Counted from the first letter of the stretch, positions 16,672-25,227 are shown. The stretch is 64,000 nt of DNA from Roseateles asaccharophilus (GCF_004362405.1 NZ_SNXE01000001.1:992001-1056000); one strand, 5' to 3'. Program-made: numbers and translations. Notes: generated by a model from the sequence alone, not told the origin.

Positions 16672-17766
16672 ATGAAACTAGCTCGTTGGTCTCTTCTAGT
16701 TGCTTTGCTGTTTGGAGCGACTGTGTCGGCTTCTGAAGTTGCTGAAGTCAATCCTCGAAGACATTCTGGAGGATTTGCAAAACTCGAAAATAACCGAATT
16801 TTCGAGGCGTCCAAGACTCCTCTGGCACTTCCCCACAAAGACTTGTCTTGGAGTGATAGGCGCATTGCCGCCAGGGCCGAGCAGATTATCGATGCCAATA
16901 AAACAACGGCAATTTTGCTTGTTGAAAAAGGGCAGATCGTCTTTGAAAAATACAAAGAGCCAGCGACAGATAAGTCGGCCATGTATTCGCAGAGCATGAG
17001 CAAGAGCTTGGCTGCATACACACTGGGAAACATGCTTTGTAACGGGAGCATCAAGTCCTTGGATGACCCAGCAAGCAAGTACTTGCCTGAGCTGGCAGGA
17101 GTGGCCTCAGGTGATGCTCCACTCAGGCATGTTCTTTCTATGAGTAGCGGTGTCGCAGACGCAAAGATGGCTGGAGAGCACGAGGATAACCAAACGCAGA
17201 GGATTCTCAAGAAGGAGTATTCGACCCTCGATGTGGTCAAGAGGTTCGGAGCGAAAACCATTGAATCTGGCAAAGAGCTTCGATACACAGCCACCGATAC
17301 GTTCACCCTATCGTTGGTCGGCGATGCTGCTGGTGGTTTTTTTGATGCCTTTGAGAAGTATTTTTGGAAACCGGCAGAAACTGAGTCTCAGGGTTTCTGG
17401 CTTTATGACAAGGATGGGAAGCCAATGTCGGCATCTGGCGTTAGTGCAACCATCAGAGACTGGGCAAGGCTTGCTGTTTTTTCTATCAAACAACTAAAAT
17501 CTGATGGATGTATTGGCAGCTACATGAAGGCAGCTACAAGTGCCCAAGTCCCTAATAAATCTAAGCGAGTTGGCGCCGCTTTTAAGTCTTACGGATATCA
17601 GACTTGGATTGCCGACTTCGGGGGTGTTGCAAGCTATTGGTGGGTTGGCTACGGTGGGCAGAGAGTGGGGATTGATCCCGTTAGCGAGAAGATTATTGTT
17701 CTTACCAGCTACCGCGAAGACTATATGGATGATGTCTACAAGCTTTTCCGTGACTGGACCAGATAG
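16672..17766 (+). CDS. Secreted serine hydrolase, class C beta-lactamase superfamily
   Basis: A 364-residue exported protein with signal peptide MKLARWSLLVALLFGATVSA. The SxxK catalytic motif is SMSKSLAAYTLGNML near residue 105, followed by the family pattern DDPASKYLPEL and VLSMSSGVAD. The Tyr motif is probably RYTATDT and the KTG-like box is YGGQRVG. It is more likely an esterase or peptidase than an antibiotic-hydrolysing enzyme; substrate is unknown. The frame is open from ATG 16621, but ATG 16672 has AAGGA just upstream and gives a clean signal peptide. Codon use is AT-rich like the preceding hydrolase, which ends 95 bp upstream, so the two probably arrived together. Confidence 0.8.
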   Translation: MKLARWSLLVALLFGATVSASEVAEVNPRRHSGGFAKLENNRIFEASKTPLALPHKDLSWSDRRIAARAEQIIDANKTTAILLVEKGQIVFEKYKEPATDKSAMYSQSMSKSLAAYTLGNMLCNGSIKSLDDPASKYLPELAGVASGDAPLRHVLSMSSGVADAKMAGEHEDNQTQRILKKEYSTLDVVKRFGAKTIESGKELRYTATDTFTLSLVGDAAGGFFDAFEKYFWKPAETESQGFWLYDKDGKPMSASGVSATIRDWARLAVFSIKQLKSDGCIGSYMKAATSAQVPNKSKRVGAAFKSYGYQTWIADFGGVASYWWVGYGGQRVGIDPVSEKIIVLTSYREDYMDDVYKLFRDWTR

Positions 17767-17864
17767 CACTGCTCATTCAGCTTGAGTCGCATCAAATGCT
17801 TATCGCCCACTTCTCCCACCGAGGCGGGATTGCTCCATGCGAGCCTGCGCGCCATGCTTGGCGC

Positions 17865-18257
17865 ATGGATGTTTCTTGTGTTTCCTTGCCGCAAGATGGG
17901 CTTGCGCAGCACGACGCGCCCGAGAGCGGGTCCAAGGTGGCGGGGCCGGCCACATGCACGGCCGCGGGCTGTCCGATGGAGGCTGCGCTGCAGCCCGCGG
18001 GGCAGGTCTTGCCCCTGCGTGCGCGTCGAGGCGTGGGCATTCCGGGCGGGCGCCACCAAGCCAAGCCCAGCTCGGCCGAGGTGCTGGAGAACTTCAAGCG
18101 CGCGACGGCCCTGTTTTTCCGTCGCCGACTGTCCGAACCGCGGCCGCCGGCGCCGGAAGGCCAGGGGGGCAATGCCGGTCCCTGGGTGAGCAGCTGCACC
18201 ATGCAGGCCTGGGAGGCGGCGCTGGGCAAAAAGCCGCTGACACCGCCCTGGCGCTAG
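17865..18257 (+). CDS. Hypothetical protein
   Basis: A 130-residue frame with the GC-rich third positions typical of this genome. Its second half reads like real protein (SSAEVLENFKRATALFFRRR, then WVSSCTMQAWEAALGKKPLT). I recognise no family. The start is uncertain: ATG 17865 is used, and the frame is open to 17796. Its 5' part abuts the AT-rich island, so it may be a remnant whose original beginning was replaced. Antisense frames in the same place look less protein-like. There is no signal peptide or membrane helix. Confidence 0.4.
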   Translation: MDVSCVSLPQDGLAQHDAPESGSKVAGPATCTAAGCPMEAALQPAGQVLPLRARRGVGIPGGRHQAKPSSAEVLENFKRATALFFRRRLSEPRPPAPEGQGGNAGPWVSSCTMQAWEAALGKKPLTPPWR

Positions 18258-18279
18258 GGCCAGGCCCTCGACGGTCTTC

Positions 18280-18726
18280 TTACCAGCTGCCGGTATTGGG
18301 CATGGAGGCCCAGGGCTCGGCCGGGGCGAGGGCGGGGCCGTCCTGCAGCAGCTCGACGGAGATCTGGTCGGGCGAGCGCACAAAGGCCATGCGGCCGTCG
18401 CGCGGAGGGCGCAGGATGGTCACGCCGTGGTCGGCCAGACGCTGGCAGGCGGCATAGATATCGGGCACGGCAAAGGCGATGTGGCCGAAGTTGCGGCCGC
18501 CGGTGTAGGCCTCGGCCTTGCCGTCCGCATCGGGCCAGTTGTAGGTCAGCTCGACCTGGGGCTGGTACTTGCCGGCCTCGTCGCCGGGGGCGGCCAGATA
18601 GACCAGGGTGAAGCGGCCGGCCTCGTGCTCGGTGCGGCGCATCTCGACCATGCCCAGAGCGTCGCGGTAGAACTTGAGCGAAGCGTCGAGGTTCTCGACG
18701 CGGACCATCGTGTGCAGGTATTTCAT
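18280..18726 (-). CDS. gloA: Lactoylglutathione lyase (glyoxalase I)
   Basis: GloA isomerises the methylglyoxal-glutathione hemithioacetal to S-lactoylglutathione. The 148-residue protein has two VOC modules. Metal ligands are placed as in GloA: His5 (MKYLHTMVRV), a Glu in QVELTYNW, His in NFGHIAFAV and Glu in SVELLQDG. RRTEHEAGRFTLVYL is also typical. It is about ten residues longer than E. coli GloA at the C-terminus. The gene stands alone; an upstream GACAAT on the minus strand near 18777 could be its -10. Confidence 0.93.
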   Translation of the reverse strand: MKYLHTMVRVENLDASLKFYRDALGMVEMRRTEHEAGRFTLVYLAAPGDEAGKYQPQVELTYNWPDADGKAEAYTGGRNFGHIAFAVPDIYAACQRLADHGVTILRPPRDGRMAFVRSPDQISVELLQDGPALAPAEPWASMPNTGSW

Positions 18727-18823
18727 GGCTGGAACTCGGGAGTGACGCCGGATCTGGCGGGTTCAGCCTTCTATTGTCCCCGCTGAGTCCAGGGCGCGTG
18801 CCGGTGAGGGCTTGGCGCCGGGC

Positions 18824-19951
18824 TCAGTGGCCGGGCGTGAGCAGGCTGCGGCGGGCGCTGCTGACGCGGTTGCGACCGTTCTCCTTGGCGGCGTAGAGGG
18901 CTTCATCGGCCCGGGCCAGCAGCGCATCCACGCTGCCCATCTCGGCAGAGAGCTCGGCGCAGCCTATGCTGACCGTCACGGCCGCCGGCAGCTGCAGCGC
19001 GGCAATTTCCTGCCGCAGCCGCTCCGCCAGCTGCTGGGCCTGGGCCAGATCGGTGGCCGGCAGGAGCAGGGCAAACTCCTCGCCACCGATGCGAGCCGCC
19101 AGGTCCGTGTTGCGCAGACTGGCGCGGCAGCACTGGGCCACCTCACGCAGCACGGTATCGCCCAGCTGGTGACCGCCCTGATCGTTAATGCGCTTGAAGT
19201 GATCCACGTCCAGCGCCAGCAGGGACAGGGGCTGGCCGCTGCTGCGGCTCTCGGCCAGGGCGGCTTCGCCGCTGCGGAAGAACTGCCGGCGATTGGGCAG
19301 GGCGGTCAGCGGATCGGTGCGCGCCAGCTTCTCGGTCTCGGCCAGCAGATGCTGGTTGGCGGCCAGCGTTTGGCGCAGCTCGCGCTCTGCGAGGTAGAGC
19401 TGGCGGTTCAGCCGCTGCACCACCCAGGCCGCCGTGCCCACCACGCCGGCCCACAGGCCGTGGAAGAAGACCACCCGGCGTATGGCGGTGGCGTCCAGGC
19501 CCAGCCAGCTCAGCATGGTGGCGCAGACCAGCACGGTGATGCCGCCGCAGGCCAGATTGAGCCAGAGCGGGGCCTTGGCAATGAGCAGGCCCATCAGATA
19601 GAGCAGGGAGGTGGCCAGCACAAACTCGGGGCGGCCCAGCAGCTTGCCGTCGATCACGCAGGCAAAGCCCACACCCACCAGGGTGTAGAGCGGGTAGGAC
19701 AGGGCCAGGGGCAGCTTGCGCCCCGGCCTGAACGTCAGCCAGCTCAGCAGGGCCCAGAAGCCCAGATAGACAAAGCGCAGGGTCCGCACCTCGGCCGCGG
19801 CCGGCTCGATCAACCAGTCGCCCAGCAGGTAGAGCAGGGGGATGAGGCCGCCAATGCCGTAGACAAAGCGCAGTACCGGCCAGGCGCGCTCCGCCTGCCA
19901 CTGGGCATAGGGCGGCAGGGCGGTGCTGGGTGCGGGTGTGGCTGGGGACAA
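18824..19951 (-). CDS. Membrane diguanylate cyclase (GGDEF)
   Basis: A 375-residue protein with about six N-terminal membrane helices (residues 25-185), a short coiled-coil (ERELRQTLAANQHLLAETEK) and a complete GGDEF domain. The signature is GGEEF in AARIGGEEFALLLPAT, preceded by an RxxD inhibitory site (RNTD) five residues upstream. DVDHFKRINDQGGHQLGD is the metal and substrate region. It should make c-di-GMP from GTP and be product-inhibited. The N-terminal membrane sensor is of an unnamed type and the signal is unknown. Confidence 0.92.
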   Translation of the reverse strand: MSPATPAPSTALPPYAQWQAERAWPVLRFVYGIGGLIPLLYLLGDWLIEPAAAEVRTLRFVYLGFWALLSWLTFRPGRKLPLALSYPLYTLVGVGFACVIDGKLLGRPEFVLATSLLYLMGLLIAKAPLWLNLACGGITVLVCATMLSWLGLDATAIRRVVFFHGLWAGVVGTAAWVVQRLNRQLYLAERELRQTLAANQHLLAETEKLARTDPLTALPNRRQFFRSGEAALAESRSSGQPLSLLALDVDHFKRINDQGGHQLGDTVLREVAQCCRASLRNTDLAARIGGEEFALLLPATDLAQAQQLAERLRQEIAALQLPAAVTVSIGCAELSAEMGSVDALLARADEALYAAKENGRNRVSSARRSLLTPGH

Positions 19952-20008
19952 GGCGGTGGGTGAGGGCGCGAATTGGCCAGCATTGTCCGCCCAGCCGGGG
20001 CCTTGTGC

Positions 20009-21202
20009 TCAGAGCACCACGCCCTCGGCCCGCAGGGCTGCGACTTCTTGCTCGCCATAGCCCAGCGCGGCCAACAGCGCCGCGTTGTCCGCCCCCAGCT
20101 GGGGCGCGGGCCGGCGCAGGGGCAGGCGCTGGCCATCCAGGCTCAGGGGCAGCAAGGGCAGCCGGGTCTCGCGGCCATCGGGCAGGGTGCTGGGGGCCAG
20201 GCCGCCGGTGGCCTGCAGATGCGGGTCGTCAAAGAGCTGCTCGGGCCGGGTGATGGGTGCGAAGGGCAGGCCCTGGGCCTCGAACACCGTGGCGATCTCG
20301 GCCGCGGTGCGCGCGGCCAGGCGTGTGCGCAGCGTGGGGATCAGGTGGGGCCGGGCCTGGACGCGCAGGTTGTTGCTGGCCAGCGCGGCGTCTGCCGCCA
20401 GATCCTCAAAGCCGAAGGCCTGGCAGAACAGGGCCCACTGCGTGTCGCTCACCACGGCCAGGAAGATCTGTTCGCCGCCCGCCACGGTGAAGACGTCGTA
20501 GATGCCCCAGGCCGAGATGCGCTCGGGCATGGGCGCGGCCGGCTTGCCGGTGATGGCGTACTGCATCATGTGCTGAGCCACCAGCAGCACATTGTTCTCG
20601 AACAGGGCCGATTGCACCTGCTGGCCGCGGCCGCTGGCGTGACGCTGCTGCAGGGCGGCCAGCACGCCGATGGCGCCGAACATGCCGCCCATGATGTCGT
20701 TCACCGAACTGCCGGCACGCAGCGGGTCGCCCGGCCGCCCGGTCATATAGGCCAGGCCGCCCATCATCTGCACCACCTCGTCCAGCGCGGTGCGGTGCTC
20801 GTAGGGGCCGGGCAGAAAGCCCTTGTGCGAGACATAGATCAGGCGCGGGTTCAGGGCCGAGAGCGCCGCATAGCCCAGGCCCAGGCGCTCCATGGTGCCG
20901 CTCTTGAAGTTCTCGCTGAAGACATCGGCGCCGGCCAGCAGCTTGAGCACGATCTCCAGGCCGCGCGGCTGCTTGATGTCCAGGGCCAGGCTCTTCTTGT
21001 TGCGGTTGAAGAGCGGGTAGAAGCCCGCGCCCGAGCCCAGCAGCTGGCGGGTGTTGTCGCCCGTGAGCGGTTCCACCTTGATGACCTCGGCACCCAGATC
21101 GGCCAGCACCATGCCGCAGGTCGGCCCCATCACCATATGGGTGAACTCGATCACCCGGATGCCGGCCAGGGGCAGGTCTTGCGTGTGCTTGGCTTCGCTC
21201 AT
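20009..21202 (-). CDS. Family III CoA-transferase (CaiB/BaiF)
   Basis: The 397-residue protein is a class III CoA-transferase. Typical motifs are GIRVIEFTHMVMGPTCGMVL, ADLGAEVIKVEPLTGD, NRNKKSLALDIKQPRG and a catalytic Asp expected in the SSVNDIMGGMFG segment. It moves CoA between carboxylic acids. It overlaps the downstream-facing HMG-CoA lyase gene by 4 nt (21199-21202), so the pair probably works in sequence: activation of a dicarboxylic acid such as 3-hydroxy-3-methylglutarate or a citramalate-like acid, then cleavage. That substrate is inference. Confidence 0.88.
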   Translation of the reverse strand: MSEAKHTQDLPLAGIRVIEFTHMVMGPTCGMVLADLGAEVIKVEPLTGDNTRQLLGSGAGFYPLFNRNKKSLALDIKQPRGLEIVLKLLAGADVFSENFKSGTMERLGLGYAALSALNPRLIYVSHKGFLPGPYEHRTALDEVVQMMGGLAYMTGRPGDPLRAGSSVNDIMGGMFGAIGVLAALQQRHASGRGQQVQSALFENNVLLVAQHMMQYAITGKPAAPMPERISAWGIYDVFTVAGGEQIFLAVVSDTQWALFCQAFGFEDLAADAALASNNLRVQARPHLIPTLRTRLAARTAAEIATVFEAQGLPFAPITRPEQLFDDPHLQATGGLAPSTLPDGRETRLPLLPLSLDGQRLPLRRPAPQLGADNAALLAALGYGEQEVAALRAEGVVL

Positions 21203-22128
21203 GCTTGGAATCCTTTGGGCAGGCCGGCCTCGGCCAGCATGCCGTACAGCGCCTCCTGGGGCAGGCCCTCGCGCAGCGGCGCGCGGGCGGCCAGCAGGCG
21301 CTCGAGGTTGATACCGGTGCGCACGCCCATGGCCTCGAACATGAAGACCAGGTCCTCGGTCACCACATTGCCCGAGGCGCCGGGCGCATAGGGGCAGCCG
21401 CCCAGGCCGGCCAGGGAGGCGTCGAAGGTGCGCACGCCGGCCTCGTAGGCGGCCAGGCAGTTGGCCAGGCCCAGGCCGCGGGTGTTGTGCAGGTGCGCGG
21501 CCCCGGCACGCTCGCCCAGCTCTTGGCGCAGGCGCGTGAAGAGCCGCCGCACCTGGGCCGGGTTGGCCATGCCGGCGGTGTCCGAGAGGCCCACATCGTC
21601 CGCCCCCGCCTCGGCGCAGGCCAGGGCCAGGCGGATCACGGCGTCTTCATCCACCGCCCCCTGCAGGGTGCAGCCGAAGGCGGTGGACAGGCCCACCTCC
21701 ACGCCCATATCGGGCGCCTGCTCGCGGCGCAGGGCCAGCACGCTGCGTAGCTCCTCCAGCATGGCCTGCGGGGTCTTGCGCACATTGGCCAGGGAGTGGG
21801 CCTCGCTCACCGAGATGGGCAGACTGATCTTGTGTGCACCCGCCGCGATGGCGGCCTCGGCCCCGCGCCGGTTGGGTACCAGGGCCAGGGTGGCGAGGCC
21901 GGGCAGGCCGCGCGCAAAGGCGATCAGCTCACCGGTGTCGGCCAGCTGGGGCAGCAGGCGGGCCGGCACAAAGGAACCCAGCTCGATTTCGCGCAGGCCG
22001 GCGGCATGCAGGGCGGCCACCCAGCGCTGCTTGGCGGCCGTGGGCATGGTGGTGGCCACGCTCTGCAGGCCGTCGCGCGGGCCCACCTCGCTGATCAGGA
22101 CCTCGGGTGCCTGGGTGCTGCTTGACAT
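21199..22128 (-). CDS. Hydroxymethylglutaryl-CoA lyase family protein
   Basis: This 309-residue TIM-barrel lyase has the HMG-CoA lyase marks EVGPRDGLQS near the N-terminus (catalytic Arg, Asp), the HLHNTRGLG metal region and the catalytic cysteine in GLGGCPYAPGASGNV near residue 265. It would split an HMG-CoA-like substrate to acetyl-CoA plus a keto acid. It is translationally coupled to the CoA-transferase gene. The IclR gene is divergent, 60 bp away, and an operator-like palindrome touches this start codon. HMG-CoA, citramalyl-CoA or a related substrate are all possible. Confidence 0.87.
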   Translation of the reverse strand: MSSSTQAPEVLISEVGPRDGLQSVATTMPTAAKQRWVAALHAAGLREIELGSFVPARLLPQLADTGELIAFARGLPGLATLALVPNRRGAEAAIAAGAHKISLPISVSEAHSLANVRKTPQAMLEELRSVLALRREQAPDMGVEVGLSTAFGCTLQGAVDEDAVIRLALACAEAGADDVGLSDTAGMANPAQVRRLFTRLRQELGERAGAAHLHNTRGLGLANCLAAYEAGVRTFDASLAGLGGCPYAPGASGNVVTEDLVFMFEAMGVRTGINLERLLAARAPLREGLPQEALYGMLAEAGLPKGFQA

Positions 22129-22152
22129 GTTCTATCTGATGGAACAAAGTTC
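22128..22152. promoter_or_regulatory. IclR-type operator candidate between lyase and iclR genes
   Basis: TGTTC (22128-22132) and GAACA (22142-22146) form an inverted repeat with 9 bp between, and a third half-site GTTC follows at 22149-22152, so that GAAC-AAA-GTTC is also palindromic. It lies in the 60-bp divergent gap at the lyase start codon. GTTC/GAAC half-sites recur upstream of the thiolase gene at 48198-48231. Confidence 0.5.
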
Positions 22153-22188
22153 TAAAAAGTATCGCCTTCAGGCCCGCCCGCGTCAACC

Positions 22189-22908
22189 ATGCCCCGCAAA
22201 GCCGCCACGCCCTCCCTGGCCGACACCGAAGCCGCCCCCGGTGGCGTGGCCGCGGCCGACAAGGCCCTGAGCCTGCTCAATGCCTTTCGCGCCGGCGACA
22301 GCACGCTGAGCCTGAGCGAGCTGGCCGAGCGCACCCAGCTCTACAAGAGCACGGCCCTGCGCCTGCTGGCCTCGCTGGAGCATGCGCAGCTGCTGCAGCG
22401 TCGGGCCGACGGGCGCTATGCCCTGGGGCCGGGCCTGGCGCGGCTGCACGGCCTTTACGCCGCCTCCTTTTCGCTGGAAGCCGAGGTGATGCCGGTGCTG
22501 CAGGCTCTGGTGGCACGCACACGCGAGAGCGCGGCCCTGCATGTGCGCCAGGGCGAGCAGCGCCTGTGCCTGTACCGTGTGGACTCGCCCCAGCCCCTGC
22601 GCGACCATCTGCGCGCGGGTGATCTGCTGCCTCTGGAGCGCGGCGCGGGCGGGCGCCTGCTGCTGGCCTATGGCGGCGCGCGCGGCAAGCTCTATGAGCG
22701 CATCCGCGCCGAGGGCCTGGCCGAGCTGGATGGCGACCGCGTGGAGGGCCTGGCCGGCCTGGCCGCGCCGGTGTTCCGCGCCGGCGGCGAGCTGGTGGGC
22801 GCCCTGACCCTGAGCCTGCCCAGCAGCCGGCTCAAGCCCGGCCTGGGCGAGACGCTGCGCAAAGCCGCGAGTCAGCTCAGCCGTCGCTTGGGGGCGGAGC
22901 AGAACTGA
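22189..22908 (+). CDS. IclR family transcriptional regulator
   Basis: A 239-residue regulator with an N-terminal winged helix (ADKALSLLNAFRAGDSTLSL, LAERTQLYKSTALRLLASLE) and a C-terminal effector-binding GAF-like domain (AGGRLLLAYGGARG, GLAGLAAPVFRAGGELVGAL). It is divergent from the HMG-CoA lyase/CoA-transferase genes and probably controls them, with the acid or CoA ester as effector. There is no strong ribosome binding site before ATG 22189. Confidence 0.9.
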   Translation: MPRKAATPSLADTEAAPGGVAAADKALSLLNAFRAGDSTLSLSELAERTQLYKSTALRLLASLEHAQLLQRRADGRYALGPGLARLHGLYAASFSLEAEVMPVLQALVARTRESAALHVRQGEQRLCLYRVDSPQPLRDHLRAGDLLPLERGAGGRLLLAYGGARGKLYERIRAEGLAELDGDRVEGLAGLAAPVFRAGGELVGALTLSLPSSRLKPGLGETLRKAASQLSRRLGAEQN

Positions 22909-22972
22909 CGTAGATTCGCGGGCGCAAGCCGGCACAGCGCCGGTGCGAACAAGTCAAGCGAGGGAAAGCAGC

Positions 22973-23965
22973 ATGAGTTTCAAGGTGTGCATCGTGGGGG
23001 CGGGCGCCATTGGCGGCTGGTTCGGCGCCTATCTGGGCCACAAGCTGGGCGCCGAGGTGCAGCTCAGTGCCCTGGCGCGCGGCGCCACGCTGGCGGCATT
23101 GCGCGCGCAGGGCCTGCGGCTGGACACGCCGACCGGTGAGAGCCTGAGCGTGCCGCTCATGGCCAGCGACAGCACCCAGGCCCTGGGTCCGCAGGACCTG
23201 GTGGTGGTGGCCGTCAAGGGCCCGGCCCTGGCCGCGGTGGCGCCCGCCGTGCGCGCCCTGATGGGGCCCGAGACCCGGGTGCTGGTGGCCATGAACGGCG
23301 TGCCCTGGTGGTTCTTCCGCGGCCTGGGCGGCCCGCTGGAGGGGCAGGCCCTGGAGACGGTGGACCCGGGCGGCCTGATCGCTGCGCAGATCCCGGCCGA
23401 GCGCGTGATCGGCTCGGTGGTGCACGCCAGCTGCGCCACGCCCGAGCCGGGCCGGGTGCGGCATGTGATGGGCATGGGCCTGATCCTGGGCGATCCGGCC
23501 GGCGGCCGGCCCGCGCATGTGGAGCAGCTCGCGGCCCTGCTGCAGCGCGCCGGCTTCAATGCCACGGTGTCGGAGCGCATCCAGCGCGACATCTGGTTCA
23601 AGCTCTGGGGCAATATGACCATGAACCCGATCTCGGCCCTGACCGGCGCCACGGCCGATCGCATCCTGGACGACGAGCTGGTGCGCGGCTTCGTGACGAA
23701 CGTGATGCGCGAGGCCGCCGAGATCGGTGCGCGCATCGGCTGCGGCGTGGACCAGACGCCCGAGCAGCGCCACGAGGTGACGCGCAAGCTGGGCGCCTTC
23801 AAGACCTCCATGCTGCAGGACACCGAGGCCGGCCGCCCGCTGGAGCTGGACGCCCTGGTGGCCGTGGTGCGCGAGATTGCGCAGAAGCTCGGCCTGGCCA
23901 CGCCGCACACCGATGCCATGCTGGGCCTGACCCGGCTGATGGCGCGCACGCGCGGCTTGTACTGA
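22973..23965 (+). CDS. Ketopantoate reductase family protein
   Basis: A 330-residue NADPH-dependent oxidoreductase of the ApbA/PanE family, which reduces 2-dehydropantoate or related 2-keto acids. The Rossmann motif is VCIVGAGAIGGWFGAYLG. VKGPALAAVAPAV and GSVVHASCATPEPGRVRHV follow, and the catalytic Lys/Asn region is in IWFKLWGNMTMNPISALTGA. ATG 22973 is supported by a GAGGGAAAG ribosome binding site. Many bacteria hold several paralogues, so pantothenate synthesis is not assured. It lies between the IclR gene and glpQ-like genes in its own transcription unit. Confidence 0.87.
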   Translation: MSFKVCIVGAGAIGGWFGAYLGHKLGAEVQLSALARGATLAALRAQGLRLDTPTGESLSVPLMASDSTQALGPQDLVVVAVKGPALAAVAPAVRALMGPETRVLVAMNGVPWWFFRGLGGPLEGQALETVDPGGLIAAQIPAERVIGSVVHASCATPEPGRVRHVMGMGLILGDPAGGRPAHVEQLAALLQRAGFNATVSERIQRDIWFKLWGNMTMNPISALTGATADRILDDELVRGFVTNVMREAAEIGARIGCGVDQTPEQRHEVTRKLGAFKTSMLQDTEAGRPLELDALVAVVREIAQKLGLATPHTDAMLGLTRLMARTRGLY

Positions 23966-24066
23966 GTCTGCGGCATGCGCAGAGCGCCCAGACCTTGCGC
24001 GGCCGGTGCCGCTCTGTCACGGCGCGCTGGCAGCATGGCCGGCGTGTACCCCATAAGGAGAGCGCC

Positions 24067-25191
24067 ATGCCGATCAAGACCCCTGCTGTTCGATCCTGGG
24101 CCGCCGCCCTGCTGCTGACCCTGTCCGGCGGCTGGGCGCTGGCCCAGCCTCTGCTGATCGCCCACCGCGGTGCCAGCGGCCACCGGCCCGAGCACACGCT
24201 CGCGGCTTACGAACTGGCGATCGAGCAGGGCGCGGACTACATCGAGCCCGATCTGGTGATGAGCAAGGACGGGGTGCTGCTGGCCCGCCACGAGCCGCTG
24301 CTGGCGCGCGTCGAGCTGGAGGCCGATGGCCGCACGATCAAGCGTGGCGCGGATGGCAAGCCGGTGCTGCATCGCACCGACACCAGCAGCAATGTCTGGC
24401 AGCTGGACAAGTACGCGGATCGCCTGACGGTGAAGCTGGTCGATGGCCGGCCGATGGCGGGCTGGTTTGCCGAGGACTTCACGGCTGCCGAGATCCGCGC
24501 CGACATTCGCGCGCAGGAGCGCCTGCGCGACCTGCGTCTGGCCAACAAGGCCTTTGATGACCGCCTGCCCATTCCCACGCTGGACGAGGTGATCGCCCTG
24601 GCCCAGGCGCGCGGCGTGGGCATCTACCCCGAGACCAAGCACCCCAGCTACTTCAAGGCCTTCACGGATGCGGCTGGCCTGCCGCGCATGGAAGACACCC
24701 TGCTCAAGGCCTTGCACGCGGCCTGGGGCAACCGCGCCGAGGCGCCGGTCTTCATCCAGTCCTTCGAGGTGGCCAATCTGCAGTACCTGCGCGGCAAGAC
24801 GAAGCTGCGCCTGGTGCAGCTGCTCAGCGCCAATGGCAAGCCCTACGACTTCAACGTGGCGGGCGATGCGCGCGGCTATGCCGAGCTGGCCCAGCCCGCG
24901 GGGCTGGACTTCATCAAGCGCTACGCGGATGGCGTGGGCCCCCATCTCAACCTGATGATCCCGCCCAGCGGCGCGGCGACGCCGCTGATTGCCGAGGCCC
25001 ACAAGCGCGGCCTGAAGGTGCATGGCTGGACCTTCCGCGCCGAGAACAGCTTCCTGCCGGCCGAGTTCCGGCGCGAGGGCCAGGCCCTGGGCGATATGGC
25101 CGGTCAGCTTAAGCGCTTTCTCGATCTGGGCATGGACGGCTTCTTTACCGACCAGCCCGACGTCGCGGCTGAGGCGCTGAAGAAGCGCTGA
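24067..25191 (+). CDS. glpQ: Periplasmic glycerophosphodiester phosphodiesterase
   Basis: GlpQ-type enzymes hydrolyse glycerophosphodiesters to glycerol-3-phosphate and an alcohol. The 374-residue protein has a signal peptide ending near WALAQP, then the catalytic core LLIAHRGASGHRPEHTLAAY (His-Arg), DYIEPDLVMSKDGVLLARHE (Glu, Asp, His) and YPETKHPSYF. FIQSFEVANLQYLR and DGFFTDQPDV complete the barrel. The long insertion after residue 80 is typical of GlpQ rather than the short cytosolic UgpQ. ATG 24067 follows a strong AAGGAGAG site. The symbol rests on family resemblance. Confidence 0.9.
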   Translation: MPIKTPAVRSWAAALLLTLSGGWALAQPLLIAHRGASGHRPEHTLAAYELAIEQGADYIEPDLVMSKDGVLLARHEPLLARVELEADGRTIKRGADGKPVLHRTDTSSNVWQLDKYADRLTVKLVDGRPMAGWFAEDFTAAEIRADIRAQERLRDLRLANKAFDDRLPIPTLDEVIALAQARGVGIYPETKHPSYFKAFTDAAGLPRMEDTLLKALHAAWGNRAEAPVFIQSFEVANLQYLRGKTKLRLVQLLSANGKPYDFNVAGDARGYAELAQPAGLDFIKRYADGVGPHLNLMIPPSGAATPLIAEAHKRGLKVHGWTFRAENSFLPAEFRREGQALGDMAGQLKRFLDLGMDGFFTDQPDVAAEALKKR

Positions 25192-25227
25192 GTCATCAGG
25201 GCGGCGGGGCGGCCCAGTCGGCTCCGC

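Noticed and set aside
16672-17766. Antibiotic-resistance beta-lactamase
   Set aside because: Has the SxxK fold motif but lacks a convincing YxN and KTG set of true class C enzymes; better called a serine hydrolase.
13650-17830. Duplicate of the tRNA-Phe 3' end as a distal att site
   Set aside because: I searched by eye for GGTTCGATTCC or CTTGGCCACCA repeats downstream and found none.
23029-25023. 664-codon frame opposite the ketopantoate reductase and GDPD genes
   Set aside because: No recognisable domain; both sense genes have strong motif support.
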